A stretch of 64,000 bases of DNA from Ilex aquifolium (lineage: Eukaryota; Streptophyta; Magnoliopsida; Aquifoliales; Aquifoliaceae). The notes under the pieces were generated by a model. It was not told the origin of the DNA. It searched no databases and saw nothing but the letters and a program-made list of their open reading frames with translations. The DNA lies in the NCBI GenBank assembly GCA_951799425.1, contig OX637392.1, forward strand, positions 40,376,593-40,440,592, written 5' to 3'. The position numbers and the translations under genes are program-made. Shown in pieces: positions 46,490 to 57,279 of the stretch. Position 1 is the first letter of the stretch. Every line of letters begins with the position of its first letter.

Positions 46490-47329
46490 AGAAACACGTG
46501 GGGATCAGGGTGGGCACTTGCCCGCCCTCACTTTTGGACCATTTTAGATAAGGACCCATAAAATTATTTTATACATTATATTTGCCCCCTTAAATTTTTG
46601 AAAATTTCAATGGTTCTAATCTTTTTTTTTTCAATAAATTAGTGGATCATTAACTCTTTAAAATAAATATGTTAGTTTTGGATTGAGTCAATGATCTATT
46701 TGTATATTGACGAATATACAATATTTCTATTTATTTAACACAATGTTCGTTACTTTTTAAAAACAATTTTTAGTTCTCATTTATCATTTTTTAAGTAATA
46801 GTAGTCTATAACCTAATGAAATATGATTGTATACAAAACACAAAATATTGTAACCCAAAAATATTTCAAACTATTTTAAATAGGGAATTTTTTTATAAGA
46901 TGATAATGATCTCAACCAATTTTTGCAACTAAATAAAGAATAATTTTACTACAGACTTGTGATTATGCACATAAATAGAAAATTAGTGAAAAATTAATTT
47001 ACATTTAATTCATATACAAAATTTTAGAGATTTAAAAAAAATTTATATTTTATTGAAATATATAATTAGGTTAAAAATGTACTAAATTTTTTTTTGTCTT
47101 TTTGTTAGGATTTTGTTTCGGTTAAATAAAAATTGAATTTACTAGTTCACAATAAAGTTTTGGAAGTTATTAAAGTTTTTATAAAAAAAGAGAAAGAAAA
47201 CAAAAAAAAAATTATAATAATAACTCCGTGAAAGAACAGGTAATATTGATGTGAAGAATATGATGTTTGTCATATCATGAACTAAAACAGTTATTCGCTC
47301 TCTAGATAGATGTGGAAATCGAACAAAAA
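46490..47329. other. Unassigned AT-rich region
   Basis: No gene, LTR or inverted repeat was recognised. It borders the 3' LTR of the minus-strand copia element at 47330. Confidence 0.35.
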
Positions 47330-47987
47330 TGTTGGGACTGAAAGCAAAATAGATCACCAAAGGAACACAAAATCAAGTAAACAGAGGACAAAAAATCTGC
47401 TCCACTACCACACTAATTTCACTCAAGAAACACCTCTATATTTCACCAAGAATGATCACAATATCAAGGAATACAAAGGGGTAGACCAATTTAATTTTTC
47501 AGCAAGAACACACACAAAAACAGTTACCAGAAATGGAGCTACAGCTCCTCACGCCAAAACAGTCTGCTATGGCTCTGTTTAATGGCCAAAAAACTATGTT
47601 TTTCTTCCTACTTTCCAGCCCCTTTCCTGCCCAGCAAAACACGGTTTTTTACTTTCTCTTTCTCTGTTTTTTTTTTTGCACAGAAACACTATGTTTTGGC
47701 AGCAACAGTCCAACCCCTTTTATACCTCTGTTTTCCAGTCAAAAATCCTTGAATCTACCCATGCAATGGCTAGCAGACTCCAAGCATTAAACCAGATTTT
47801 GTCTCTTCAGTTTTTCCATGTAGCAATACATGAACACTCCTCCCAAACTTCTTCAAATATTCTAGACACTTCTACTGCCTTTCCAAATACACAAAATATC
47901 ATCTAACACCTTGATTTTTCAATATTACATCAAAAACCCAAAAATACAAAAACTACCCTTTAAGAATTGAGTTTATAAAAACTAACA
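47330..47987 (-). repeat. 3' LTR of the minus-strand copia element
   Basis: In element sense it begins TGTTAGTTTTTATAAACTC directly after the purine tract AAGAGGGGA and ends GTCCCAACA. A TATA-like GTATAAAAGGGG lies at about 47716-47727 in the same sense. The partner LTR is outside the window, so the boundary at 47330 rests on the TG...CA rule. Confidence 0.7.
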
Positions 47988-48005
47988 TCCCCTCTTAAAC
48001 TCAAT

Positions 48006-49471
48006 TCATTGGGTTCTCATGCCTAGCATCATTTTCAATCTTCCAAACACATCATGCTTTAATGGCTTTGTAAAAATATCGGCAACTTGATCTTGAGTCT
48101 TGCAATGCACCAACTTCACTTCTCCATTCTTCACATGCTCTCTCATAAAATGGTAACGCGTATCAATGTGTTTACTCCTCTCATGAAACACCGGGTTCTT
48201 TGTCAATGTCATTGCCGATCTATTATCAACAAGGATCTCTATGGGAACTTATTAAGAAAATCCCAAATAATTCAACAAGTTCCTCAACCAGATAGCATGA
48301 CACACCGTTGAATTTGTTGCCACATACTCCACTTCACAGGTAGACAAAGTAACAATTGCTTGCTTCTTGGATGACCAAGTAAAAGCCGTATCTCCCATGA
48401 AAAAACAATAACCCGAGGTACTTTTCCTTTCATCCAAGTCTCGTCCCCAATCACTATCCGAATATCCAACAAGTCTAAAATCATCAGTGCAAGAATAAAA
48501 CAATCCATCATTGAGTGTACCTCTAATATAACGTAAAATCATCTTCGCTGCATTAAGATGAGTTTGATCCGGTGTTTCCATGTATCTACTAACCAAGCCA
48601 ACTCCATAAAGAATGTCCAGCCTTGTGCAAGTAACGTACCGAAGACTTCCAACTAAACTTTTGAAATAAGTTGGATCAACATTTCCACCATTAATGCTCT
48701 TCCTCAATTCCAATCCAATTTCTACGGGTGTGTTCACCGGGTTGCAAGAATCCATCTTATACTTCTTGAGTATTTCCTTTGCATAACTACTTTGAGAAAT
48801 AAAAATTTCATATTTACTTTGCTTAACCTCAATGCCAAGGAAATGAGACATTAAGCTAATATTAGTCATTTCAAACTCCTTAATCATACTTTTCTTGAAT
48901 TTCTCAAACATCATTGGATCATTGCCGGTGAAGATCAAGTCATCAACATAAAGGCAAACAAGTAGCACACTTCCATTGTCATCCATCTTCATATATAATG
49001 CATGCTCATAAGGACACTTTTGAAAACCATTCTCACGAAGTATTTGTCAATTCTAGCATTTCATGCACACAGTGCTTGCTTTAATCCATAGAGAGTTTTT
49101 CTCAACTTGTACACTTTATCTTCATGTATCTTTTTCACATACCCCAAAGGTTGTTCAACATTAATCTCCTCCTCAAGAAATCCATTCAAGAATGCCGATT
49201 TCACATCAAGTTGGTAAATCTTCCACTTGTTTTGTGCCGCCAAAGAAATCATCAACCTAATCGTTTCCAAACGAGCAACGGGAGCAAATATCTCACCATA
49301 ATCAATTCCGGCCCTTTGCTTGTTTCCTTTAGCAACCAACTTTGCCTTGTATCTTTGGACTTCACCATTTGCATCCTTCTTGGTTTTATATACCCACTTC
49401 ACACCAATTACTTTATGACATTGGGGAAGACAAACTAGTGCCCATGTATCCATCTTTTCAATTGCCTTCAT
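48006..49471 (-). pseudogene. Copia reverse transcriptase and RNase H, broken
   Basis: The frame from 49471 carries the RT N-terminus ('YKAKLVAKGNKQRAGIDYG', 'QLDVKSAFLNGFLEEE'). After a break near 49060 the frame from 48992 carries the active site 'LYVDDLIFTG' and RNase H ('SDWGRDLDERKSTSG', 'TLSTCEVEYVA'). The RNase H C-terminus is in a third piece, 48212-48006 ('VHCKTQDQVADIFTKPL'). At least two frameshifts or stops separate them. Confidence 0.87.
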
Positions 49472-49810
49472 TTATTCATTCATTGCTATTCCCCATTTCT
49501 CTTCTTGAACCGCTTCTTCAAAACATAAAGGATCACAATCCATGAACAAACAAAACAAATTCAAGTTACCTTCAATATTTTCCATAGATTCATAAATCTC
49601 TTGCAAACTTCTTATTTTTCTTGGTCTTTCACTTGGACTTGAATCTGATGATGAAGATAATGATGCTGATGATGATGATTCACCTGTAGAATATGAGGGG
49701 GATTCATGTGGAGGTGTATGTGGCTTTCTTTAGACTTCCCTTGGTTCTTCGGACTCTTCTTCTTCAAGCATAAGTTTCACTTCGGTGGCTGAAATTGTTT
49801 TTTTCCAATC

Positions 49811-51163
49811 TCATATGTCTTCCTCTTTAAAGATTACATCTCTAGTCATGATCACTTTCTTGGTAATGGGGTTGTATAACTTGTACCCCATTGTTCTATC
49901 ACCATACCCAAGACAAATGTATTTTTCACCTTTATCGTCAAGTTTTGTCCTCCTTGCTTCGGGAATCTTCGCATAAGCAATGCATCCAAAAACTCTAAGA
50001 CGGGCTACACTAGGCTTGAATGAACACCAAGCTTCCTCTGGGGTCTTGAAACGAACACTTTTGGTTGGACATCGATTCAACAAGTACACTGCACATGCTA
50101 CGGCTTCGGCCCAAAATTCTCTAAGCAATCTCTTTCCTTTCAACATGCTTCTATCCATATCAAGAATAGTCCTATTTTTTATTTCCGCAACTCCATTCCA
50201 TTGAGATATGTAGCTTGGCGTGAACTGATGCACAATTACATGCTCCTTGCAATAGTCTTCAAATAAATCGGAACTATACTCACCACCTTGATCGGATCTC
50301 AACATCTTGATAAAATAGTTACTTTGCTTCTCAATAAGATTCTTGAACGCCTTAAAAACTTCAAACACTTCGGACTTCCTTCTTAAAAAATACACCCTAG
50401 TCTTTCAGCTATAGTCATCAATAAAAGTAAGAAAGTAACGATTCATAGCATTTGACATAAGCTTCAAAGGACCACAAACATCGGTGTGCACAAGCTCCAA
50501 GGGTCATTATGCTCTCCACTTGACTTCTCTTGAGAAGCTTAATCTGTGATGCTTGCCAAGAATACACCCTTCACATAACTCATTCGGATTATCTATGTAG
50601 GGTAGACCCTTCACTATTTTCTTGCTAGATAAAAGTTTCAAGCCACCAAAATTAAGATGTCCAAGTCTCAAGTGCCACAACCAAGAATCGTCTTTAATAA
50701 TAGCATTCAAACATCTCATAGTATCATGTTGAATATTCAAAGGAAACATTCTATTCTTGGACATTTCCACATTAGCAATCAAATTACCACGAGCATCTTT
50801 AATTGTAAGATAAAGATTCTTCATGCTAATATCATACCCCTTTTCTAAAAGTTGCCCCAAACTCAAAATACTATTCTTCATATCTGGCACATAATAGACA
50901 TCAGAAATAAAATCATGATTGCCATTCTTGAGCTTAATAAGAATTTTGCCTTTGCCTTTCACTGGAATGTTGGAAGAGTCGCCAAAAGTAACTTTGACAT
51001 ACGCCACTTCACCAAATTCTACAAACATATGCTTCTTGCCACACATATGGTTGCTCGCCACGAAATCAAGAAACCACACATTGTCATTATCTTCCTCGGA
51101 TCCATCGTAGGCCAACAACAAAGTAGATGCCGCTTCATTACTTGCTTTCTCGGCATGATTCAC
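49811..51163 (-). pseudogene. Copia protease and integrase, broken
   Basis: The frame from 51163 shows 'NVWFLDFVASNHMCG', where the usual Asp-Ser/Thr-Gly triad is replaced by Asp-Phe-Val, so the protease is inactive. The integrase zinc region follows ('LWHLRLGHLNFGG', 'CEGCILGKHHRL'). After a break near 50500 the frame from 50395 holds 'SDQGGEYSSDLFEDYC' and 'WNGVAEIKNRTI'. The linker toward RT (about 49480-49800) is Ser-rich with stops. Confidence 0.85.
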
Positions 51164-51189
51164 ATATTCTTCAACGCCTTTATTTGCAC

Positions 51190-51726
51190 TTGCCCAACAC
51201 TCATTGCTATAATGCCCAAACTTGTGACAATTGAAGCATTCAACATTTCTCTTGTCAAAACCTTGATTGTTGTAATTGTCTTTTGCTCTTCCTCATCCTC
51301 TACTTCTTGAATCATAAGAATTTTGATTTCTTGCATCATTAGTGAATTGGTCTCTTCCACCTCTACCTTTATTAGCATAGCCTCTTCCACGACCTTCGTA
51401 GCCTCTTCCTCGATTGCCATAACCTCTAACTAGTGTTCATTACCTCTTCCTTTTTGAGTTGTACTTCCTTAAAATTCTCTTTTTTCATCTTTCAAAGAAA
51501 GCTTGGATAGGAGAGCTTGTTTAAGAGAACTTGAAGTCTTCTTATTAATACGCTGCTCATGTATTTCCAATGTTACCATCAATTCATCAATGCTCGTAAT
51601 CTTGAAATCCATGGATTGCTCAACGACTACAACAACATGCTCAAATTTTGAGATTAAGGTTTGTAGTATTTTTTTCATAACTCGAACATCATCAATATCT
51701 TCTCCATACTGCTTCAACTTTAATAT
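51190..51726 (-). pseudogene. Copia gag C-terminal remnant
   Basis: In element sense the remnant starts at the gypsy border and reads 'LKQYGEDIDDVRVMKKILQT' and 'SMDFKITSIDELMVTLEIHE', a standard gag core. A degenerate Arg/Gly-rich stretch and a zinc knuckle CFNCHKFGHYSNEC follow at about 51195-51245. The frame is shifted between these parts. Confidence 0.83.
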
Positions 51727-52809
51727 TGTAAACCCAAGCGCAGGTTGAGTGAAGTAATATATTTCTCGAAAGACCAAGGTCGAACCCTCAGGGAATTGTA
51801 AAATAGCAGCAATCACACAAATACTAAAACAAACTTGTAAGAACAATTTGTTTAAGAGATTGTTGAATTGAAAATATTGATTGAAGTAATCAAAACAGTA
51901 TAATAAAAATACTAGAGCACTGGGTACTCCCTCTCAATTCCATACAATAATGATTAAAAACTTAATTCTTAACCTTAGACAATAGTCAAATGTCGGTTGA
52001 TTCAAGTCACAAAATTAAGCAATAAAACCACAATTTATAATAAAAAGATTATTCAGGAACCTGAATAATCATCCAACTATCTTATTTTGTGAAATAATGA
52101 TAATTAACTTAAGCGTGGAATAACCAGTTATTTACTCGCAGGGAAATTCAAGCAATAAATGTATATGGCACAATGACTCAAGGATTTTTACATAGCAAAA
52201 ACTTTGCTAATAAATCAAAAGCTAAATTAACATAGTATCACATATCATTAAGCCCAGAGTCGATAACATTACCGTACTTCATTGAGATGTCCTCCCCTAG
52301 CTCTAGCTTAACCCCCTAGCTACACATGATTGACAAAGACTAAAAAAATAAAATAGAAAAGAATTTTTAAACCAAAAAAAAAAAAAAATCAATCCGTTTA
52401 CAAAGTCTTCAACTCCTATTTATAACTTTATTGGGACAAAGATTGAATTGTACTGAAACTCCATTCTGGCGGTGGCAGACTACTAACACGCGTCCGGATG
52501 CGTGTTCTTCAACCGTCCAGACACGTCTTCCAGTATACTCCCCTCTTTGCTTCCATCTCTCTGCCTCTCACGTCCGGACACGTGATCTTCATCCATCTGG
52601 ACACACATTCCAGTGTGCTCCTTTCTCAGCTATGCTTCAACTTAACTTAATTTCCTCCAATTTATTGCCATTATTCTGCAAAATAAACACAACTCATCTT
52701 TTATTAGCATAGCACCAATTCTTAAATAAATTATCATGTTTATCAAACTTTCATAACTAAATAATTAATCGTTTCCACTAAACAACGTAAATATTCGTCC
52801 TTAATCACA
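51727..52809 (-). repeat. 3' LTR of the Athila-like element (1083 bp)
   Basis: In element sense it starts TGTGATTAAGGACG directly after a run of G and ends CTTGGGTTTACA at the copia border. A TATA box (TTATAAATAG, about 52417-52426) with TCCGGA palindromes upstream marks the U3 promoter. A segment reading 'gaccaaggtcgaaccctcag' on the plus strand near 51770 lies near the 3' end. Confidence 0.8.
52417..52605 (-). promoter_or_regulatory. Gypsy LTR promoter with TCCGGA palindromes
   Basis: The TATA box is at 52417-52426. About 67-180 bp upstream in element sense lie CGCATCCGGACGCG (TCCGGA at 52493-52498), GTCTGGAC (52514-52521), CACGTGTCCGGACGTG (TCCGGA at 52573-52578) and GTCCAGAT (about 52595). 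Intact and decayed copies alternate, and 'TTCCAGT' follows several of them on the plus strand. Confidence 0.55.
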
Positions 52810-52826
52810 CCCCCCCCCCCCCCCAA
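52810..52826 (-). other. Polypurine tract of the Athila-like element
   Basis: A run of about 17 G in element sense abuts the TGTGATTAAGG start of the 3' LTR. Plus-strand DNA synthesis starts from such a tract. A pure G run this long is probably an expansion of a shorter G-rich tract. Confidence 0.75.
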
Positions 52827-54689
52827 CTCATACCTTACTAGTCCCTAGTAAGGCAAACAACAAAAAAAATAAAATCATTAACTAAAAACAAACCAAAACA
52901 AAACCAAACCACTTTCGTAGGCTTCACGATTGCATTTAGCTTATGCAACAAGTCTTTAAACCCCTAGGTTACCCCTAGTGGACGAATATAGTCTCGTGAG
53001 GGTTTTCAGAGATGATATCCACAAACATCAACCTGTGATCAAATATCTGAATAATCATTTTATAACACAATTTGCTACCATAATATAAAAATTCTAAAAT
53101 ACAAGCCTTTATAATAAGCACATGCAAAGCAAAATATGGAATTCTACGCTATATAAATGTATACACTTATCATGTTCCCATATAAAGTCATGTGTAGTGT
53201 GAATTGACTATACCAAGTTAACAATTTATCCGGTAATCACCTCTACAACTATCAACCATTCGTCTCAATGTCAACTCTCACTAGAATTCATAAAAGACTC
53301 TCAGATTATAGTGACTACTCCCTCAAATATCACATGTGAGAAGAAGATATTTAAATCAAAACAAAATAATGCTCACATGTCTATTAAAATAATTGTAATC
53401 CAAAAGAAAAGGATTTGACATAGTCTCATGAAAGGAAATCAACACACAATAAATAAATAATCACCATTTTTTTTCTTATTCACACAAGTCATGCATCCAC
53501 CAATACACTCTTGAGATCAGATAGGTCTTTATTTAAGGTTGTAATAGGGCCTTGGGATTAGGGTTTTGAAACGAAGGATATTCAGGAATTCAAAAGACTA
53601 TCCCGAAAGAACATTTACATTACACAACCAAACTTCTTTCCACAGTCTTTCACTGTCTATCAATTAGAAGCACAATTTACAAAACTTGCTCATATTTTTT
53701 TCAAAACTCATGCTTGCTTTTTTTTTTTTTCTCTTTTTTTTTTTTAATTTTCCTTTTCACAGCTAGACATATTGTCTTTTTTTTTTCAATTTTTTTTTTT
53801 TTTTTTAGCAAGACATCTAATGCAAATATTCACAAGTATGAAATTTTTTTTTTTTTTTAATCATCTTTTCTCAACCAACACCTCCCAAATTATATAAACA
53901 ATAAAGGCTCAATCTCGGGATAACTAAGGGTAAAATATATTATTTTTTTTATTGGCTTGGTTATTATATTTTTGGTATAAGAAAAAAAATTTTTCTTCAA
54001 AGGCTCAATGATGGCTTCTAGGGATAATAATATTCAAAGAATAAGGTTCAGGCTCAAATAATATCAAAGATGGCCTAAACTCATATCTCAAGAGCTTTTG
54101 ATAACCCACTTCTCATGCAAATAATTTAATGCCAAGCAATCATTCACAATATTGGTGTTGAGCAAAACAAAAATAATGAGACTATTGAAGGAGATTAGCT
54201 GAATAAAAATATTCTTGAGTAAATGTAAATAACCCTCCAAGGAAGATTGGATCAAAACTCACCGGGGTTTTTATGCATCTCCACTATATGTTTCAAGTTC
54301 TCAAGGTAAAATACCTAACAAATTTTCAACTTGATAAAGTCTAAAGTGCACAAATTGTGAGTTTTTATAAGAACATGATATGAGATACAAAAATATAGAA
54401 TAAAGTTTTATGTGATGCTTAAACAGTTGCAAATTTAAATCTACACAAATTATTTCTATATTGTGGAGTCAAATTATGCATAAAATGTTATTTAGATATT
54501 TAATAACACAACTGAACAAAATATGCATTTCATATAATATTTGGAATTTTCGTACAATGCATATTCCATAAGATAACAGAAATCAAGCCTAAACGAAAAT
54601 CTACCCAAAATAGGCTTTGATTTCTACAAACAACTAAAAAGAAAACAAAGAAAAGATCATCAGACTCCGGTACCTAGAAGAAACATGCT
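52827..54689 (-). other. Untranslated region between accessory ORF and 3' LTR
   Basis: About 1.9 kb with no recognisable coding sequence. It contains several T runs (53710-53870) and AT-rich stretches, consistent with a retroelement 3' untranslated region. No insertion with clear ends was found in it. Confidence 0.5.
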
Positions 54690-55724
54690 AAGATGAGGGG
54701 TCTGCCTGACTCTGTGAACTCTGCCCTAATCCCCTCATCTGAGCCCTCAACTCTCTCATCTCTCTCCTCATCTCCCTCTGACCTCTAAGAATCTCAAACA
54801 ATATATGTATGTCGGACCTGGGATCAGTGTCCTCATCCAATGGTAAATCCAAATCTTCCTCTAGATTGAGGAACTGATCCCACTGATCCTCCCCCTGTGC
54901 CATATCCTCATGAGCAGCCTCCCCTTGCTCTCCAGCTGTCTGACCTCTCTATCCCGCTACTGGCCTCATCACACTCTAGCTCTTCAGAAGAGAGCCAGAG
55001 TTTAGCACAACAACTTTCTTAGCCCTATCCATGGTAGCGTCGATCACCACCCCGGCCTGCTCGCACAATGTAGTGGCCAATCCTACAAAAGGGATGGACT
55101 TCTTTTTCAAGTCCACAATAGCCCGCCGCATCTCAGCAAAAATCAATGAGGGGAGGTCTATGGTCTTGCCAGTACCCATGGCATACAGGAGTCTAGCTCA
55201 GTCGAGATAAATGTGATTATTTCTCAATAGGTGGAAGATATTGGATACTGAAATTAAATTAAGTATTTTATATTTGTTGGTCAAATCCCCTTCTGAAGAA
55301 ATCTCAAATTTTCGGTCCACACGAAATCCTCGTCCCCAAGTAACTCTCTCCCAACTACATTACTGGCATAGTTTTGGGGATAATCAAGATTTTGCACCCT
55401 GGCCTGAAGCATCCCGGTCAAGCGGGCAATGGCAGTGGCATCGACTCTGATCTCCCTACCCCAGACATACGTGCGAAACACGCCATTGCCACAGTCATCC
55501 GCATTGCTGTAAAACTCCCTTGCAAGAACAGGTATACATGGCCACTCTTGGCCCATAAACTCGGCCCACTCTTGCACAAATGGCTTGGTGGCATAGTACT
55601 GAAAAAATCTTACCCGAGCCTCTAAAGTCTCAAAGCAAACAAGGTCAAATGTGGTATCCTTCTCTTGGGATTCTTGGGTGGTAGTCCGAGGCCGTTTGGA
55701 AGTTGAAGCCCTTGGTGGTGCCAT
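54690..55724 (-). pseudogene. Accessory ORF of the Athila-like element (plant transposon protein domain type), broken
   Basis: ATG at 55724 begins 'MAPPRASTSKRPRTTT'. A globular part follows ('VREFY'-like 'VLAREFYSNADDC', 'GREIRVDATAIARLTGML'), resembling the 'putative plant transposon protein' domain found in Athila/Tat accessory ORFs. Stops and a shift at about 55200-55285 break the frame. It resumes as 'KTIDLPSLIFAEMRRAI' and 'LATTLCEQAGVVID', and after another break ends in an acidic and Arg/Glu-rich tail ('RGQREMRREMRELRAQMRG', likely coiled coil). The molecular role of this ORF in the element is not established. Confidence 0.72.
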
Positions 55725-55824
55725 GGAGTAGTCGAATAATGGAGACACTACTCAGAAAAGGCGGGAGAACTTTTGTATTTCAGTTGAGAAGAGTATGGAA
55801 TAAAAAAATTCGTTCAGGCTCCAT

Positions 55825-56075
55825 GTATTTATAGTTTTTCTTACGCGTCCAAACACATGGGGTTCTCGCGTCCGGACGCGCCTCAACTGCCGCCTTTATT
55901 AACCTTAAAGAACACGCGTCCGGACGCGTGATCATGTCCCGTCCGGACGCGCCTTTGGAATTTGAAATTGTTGGGCTTCGTGTCCGGACGCATGTTCCAG
56001 ATAGCTCAGCCTCTTTGGTCCCGTCCGGATGCATTCTCCAGTAAGTTTTGTTCTATGTTGCTTGCGTCCGGACGC
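55825..56075 (-). promoter_or_regulatory. Internal promoter-like array upstream of the accessory ORF: six TCCGGA palindromes and a TATA box
   Basis: The TATA box CTATAAATAC (55825-55834, minus sense) lies about 100 nt before the accessory ATG. Six TCCGGA cores begin at 55871, 55919, 55942, 55983, 56024 and 56067. Several are embedded in longer perfect palindromes such as ACGCGTCCGGACGCGT, with a decayed GTTTGGACGCG at about 55845. Spacings are 48, 23, 41, 41 and 43 bp. The layout parallels the element's own LTR promoter, suggesting the accessory ORF has, or had, its own transcript. Confidence 0.6.
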
Positions 56076-56454
56076 GTTGTCCAGTGAGTTGGGCATTCGA
56101 TACTTAGAAAATTTCTTCAATTTTTACCTTTTTCCTCCTAAGTTGATACGACTTAATCCTAAAAACCCAAAAAGAAACTTCAAAACTAAAATTATTTTTA
56201 TTATTACTATTTTTTTTTAGTATTATATTGTAGATGCATGTGCACAATAAATCATATCAATTAATCAAGCATGCTCCACCCCCCACTCAAAAATTTACAT
56301 TGTCCTCAATATAATAATACGTAGTGTAAGAGCAAATAAGAGTAAAGAAGAACATACCGAATGCGCGTATAATGTACACATGTATCTGCAATAAAAATAA
56401 AAGAGACTGCATACAATGATATACAATAAAATACACAAAATTTTTAGAGACGAA

Positions 56455-57279
56455 TCATTTATAGTGGAGATCCACCAGTTCGATGGATTCCACTTCAACA
56501 ATACCTTCCTCCAAGAATGGTTTCAGTCGTTGTCCGTTAACTTTAAAGGTGTTCTCATTATTGGGATTTTCAATCTCTACTGTTCTGTAAGGAAATACCT
56601 CTTTAACAATATACGGACCACTTCATCTAGTTCGAAGCTTTCCTTTGAAGATATGTAATCTAAAATTATATAAAAGAACTTTATGTGCAGCTGTAAAAGT
56701 TTTACGCAAAATATTCTTGTCATGGAACACCTTTATTCGTTCCTTGTTGATCCTAGAGTTCTCATAAGCTTCATTCCGGATCTCCTCAAGCTCATTTAAT
56801 TGTAATTTATGTAAGGTGCCAACTTTGTCAAAACTAAAATTAAACATCTTAATGGCCCAGTATGCCTTATGCTCTAATTACACAGGTAAATGAAAAGCTT
56901 TTTTCATACTCCAATCTATACGGAGACATATCAATCGGGATTTTGTAAGCAGTGCAATATGCCCATAATGCATCGATTAGTCGTAATGACCAATCTTTTC
57001 GATTAGGGTTAACCGTTTTTTCCAAAATGTAAGAAATCTCCTGATTAGCTAGCTCTGCTTGACCACTTGTCTATGGGTGATAAGGGGTTGCAACTTTATG
57101 TGTTACACCATATTTTTTCATTAAAGTCTCAAAAGGTTTATTGCAAAAATGAAATCCCGCATCACTAATTATGGCTCAAGGTATACTAAATCTTGACAAA
57201 ATATTTTCTTTTAAAAATTTTAAAACAACCTTATGATCATTTGTCCGACATGGTATAGCCTTGACCCACTTAGAAACAT
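56455..57279 (-). pseudogene. Gypsy integrase, C-terminal part
   Basis: The sequence immediately left of the solo LTR reads, in minus sense, 'SKWVKAIPCRTNDHKV', continuing the integrase core interrupted at 59960. Core segments 'AIISDAGFHF' and '[10 protein letters not shown]' are present, but stops occur (TGA at 57176-57178 and others). The C-terminal part 'LQLNELEEIRNEAYENSRI' and 'VFHDKNILRKTF' is followed by 'NTFKVNGQRLKPFLEE' before a stop near 56455. Many stops in 56480-56620 and 56850-57060 show decay. Confidence 0.82.

Larger units (their letters stand above)
47330..51726 (-). mobile_element. Decayed Ty1/copia element cut by the gypsy insertion
   Basis: On the minus strand, gag remnant, protease, integrase, RT and RNase H run from 51726 down to 48006, followed by a purine tract and a 658-bp 3' LTR. 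The 5' LTR and most of gag are missing because the gypsy LTR begins at 51727; the rest should lie beyond the other end of the gypsy element, outside the window. Frames are broken in several places and the protease triad is altered, so it is dead. Confidence 0.88.
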
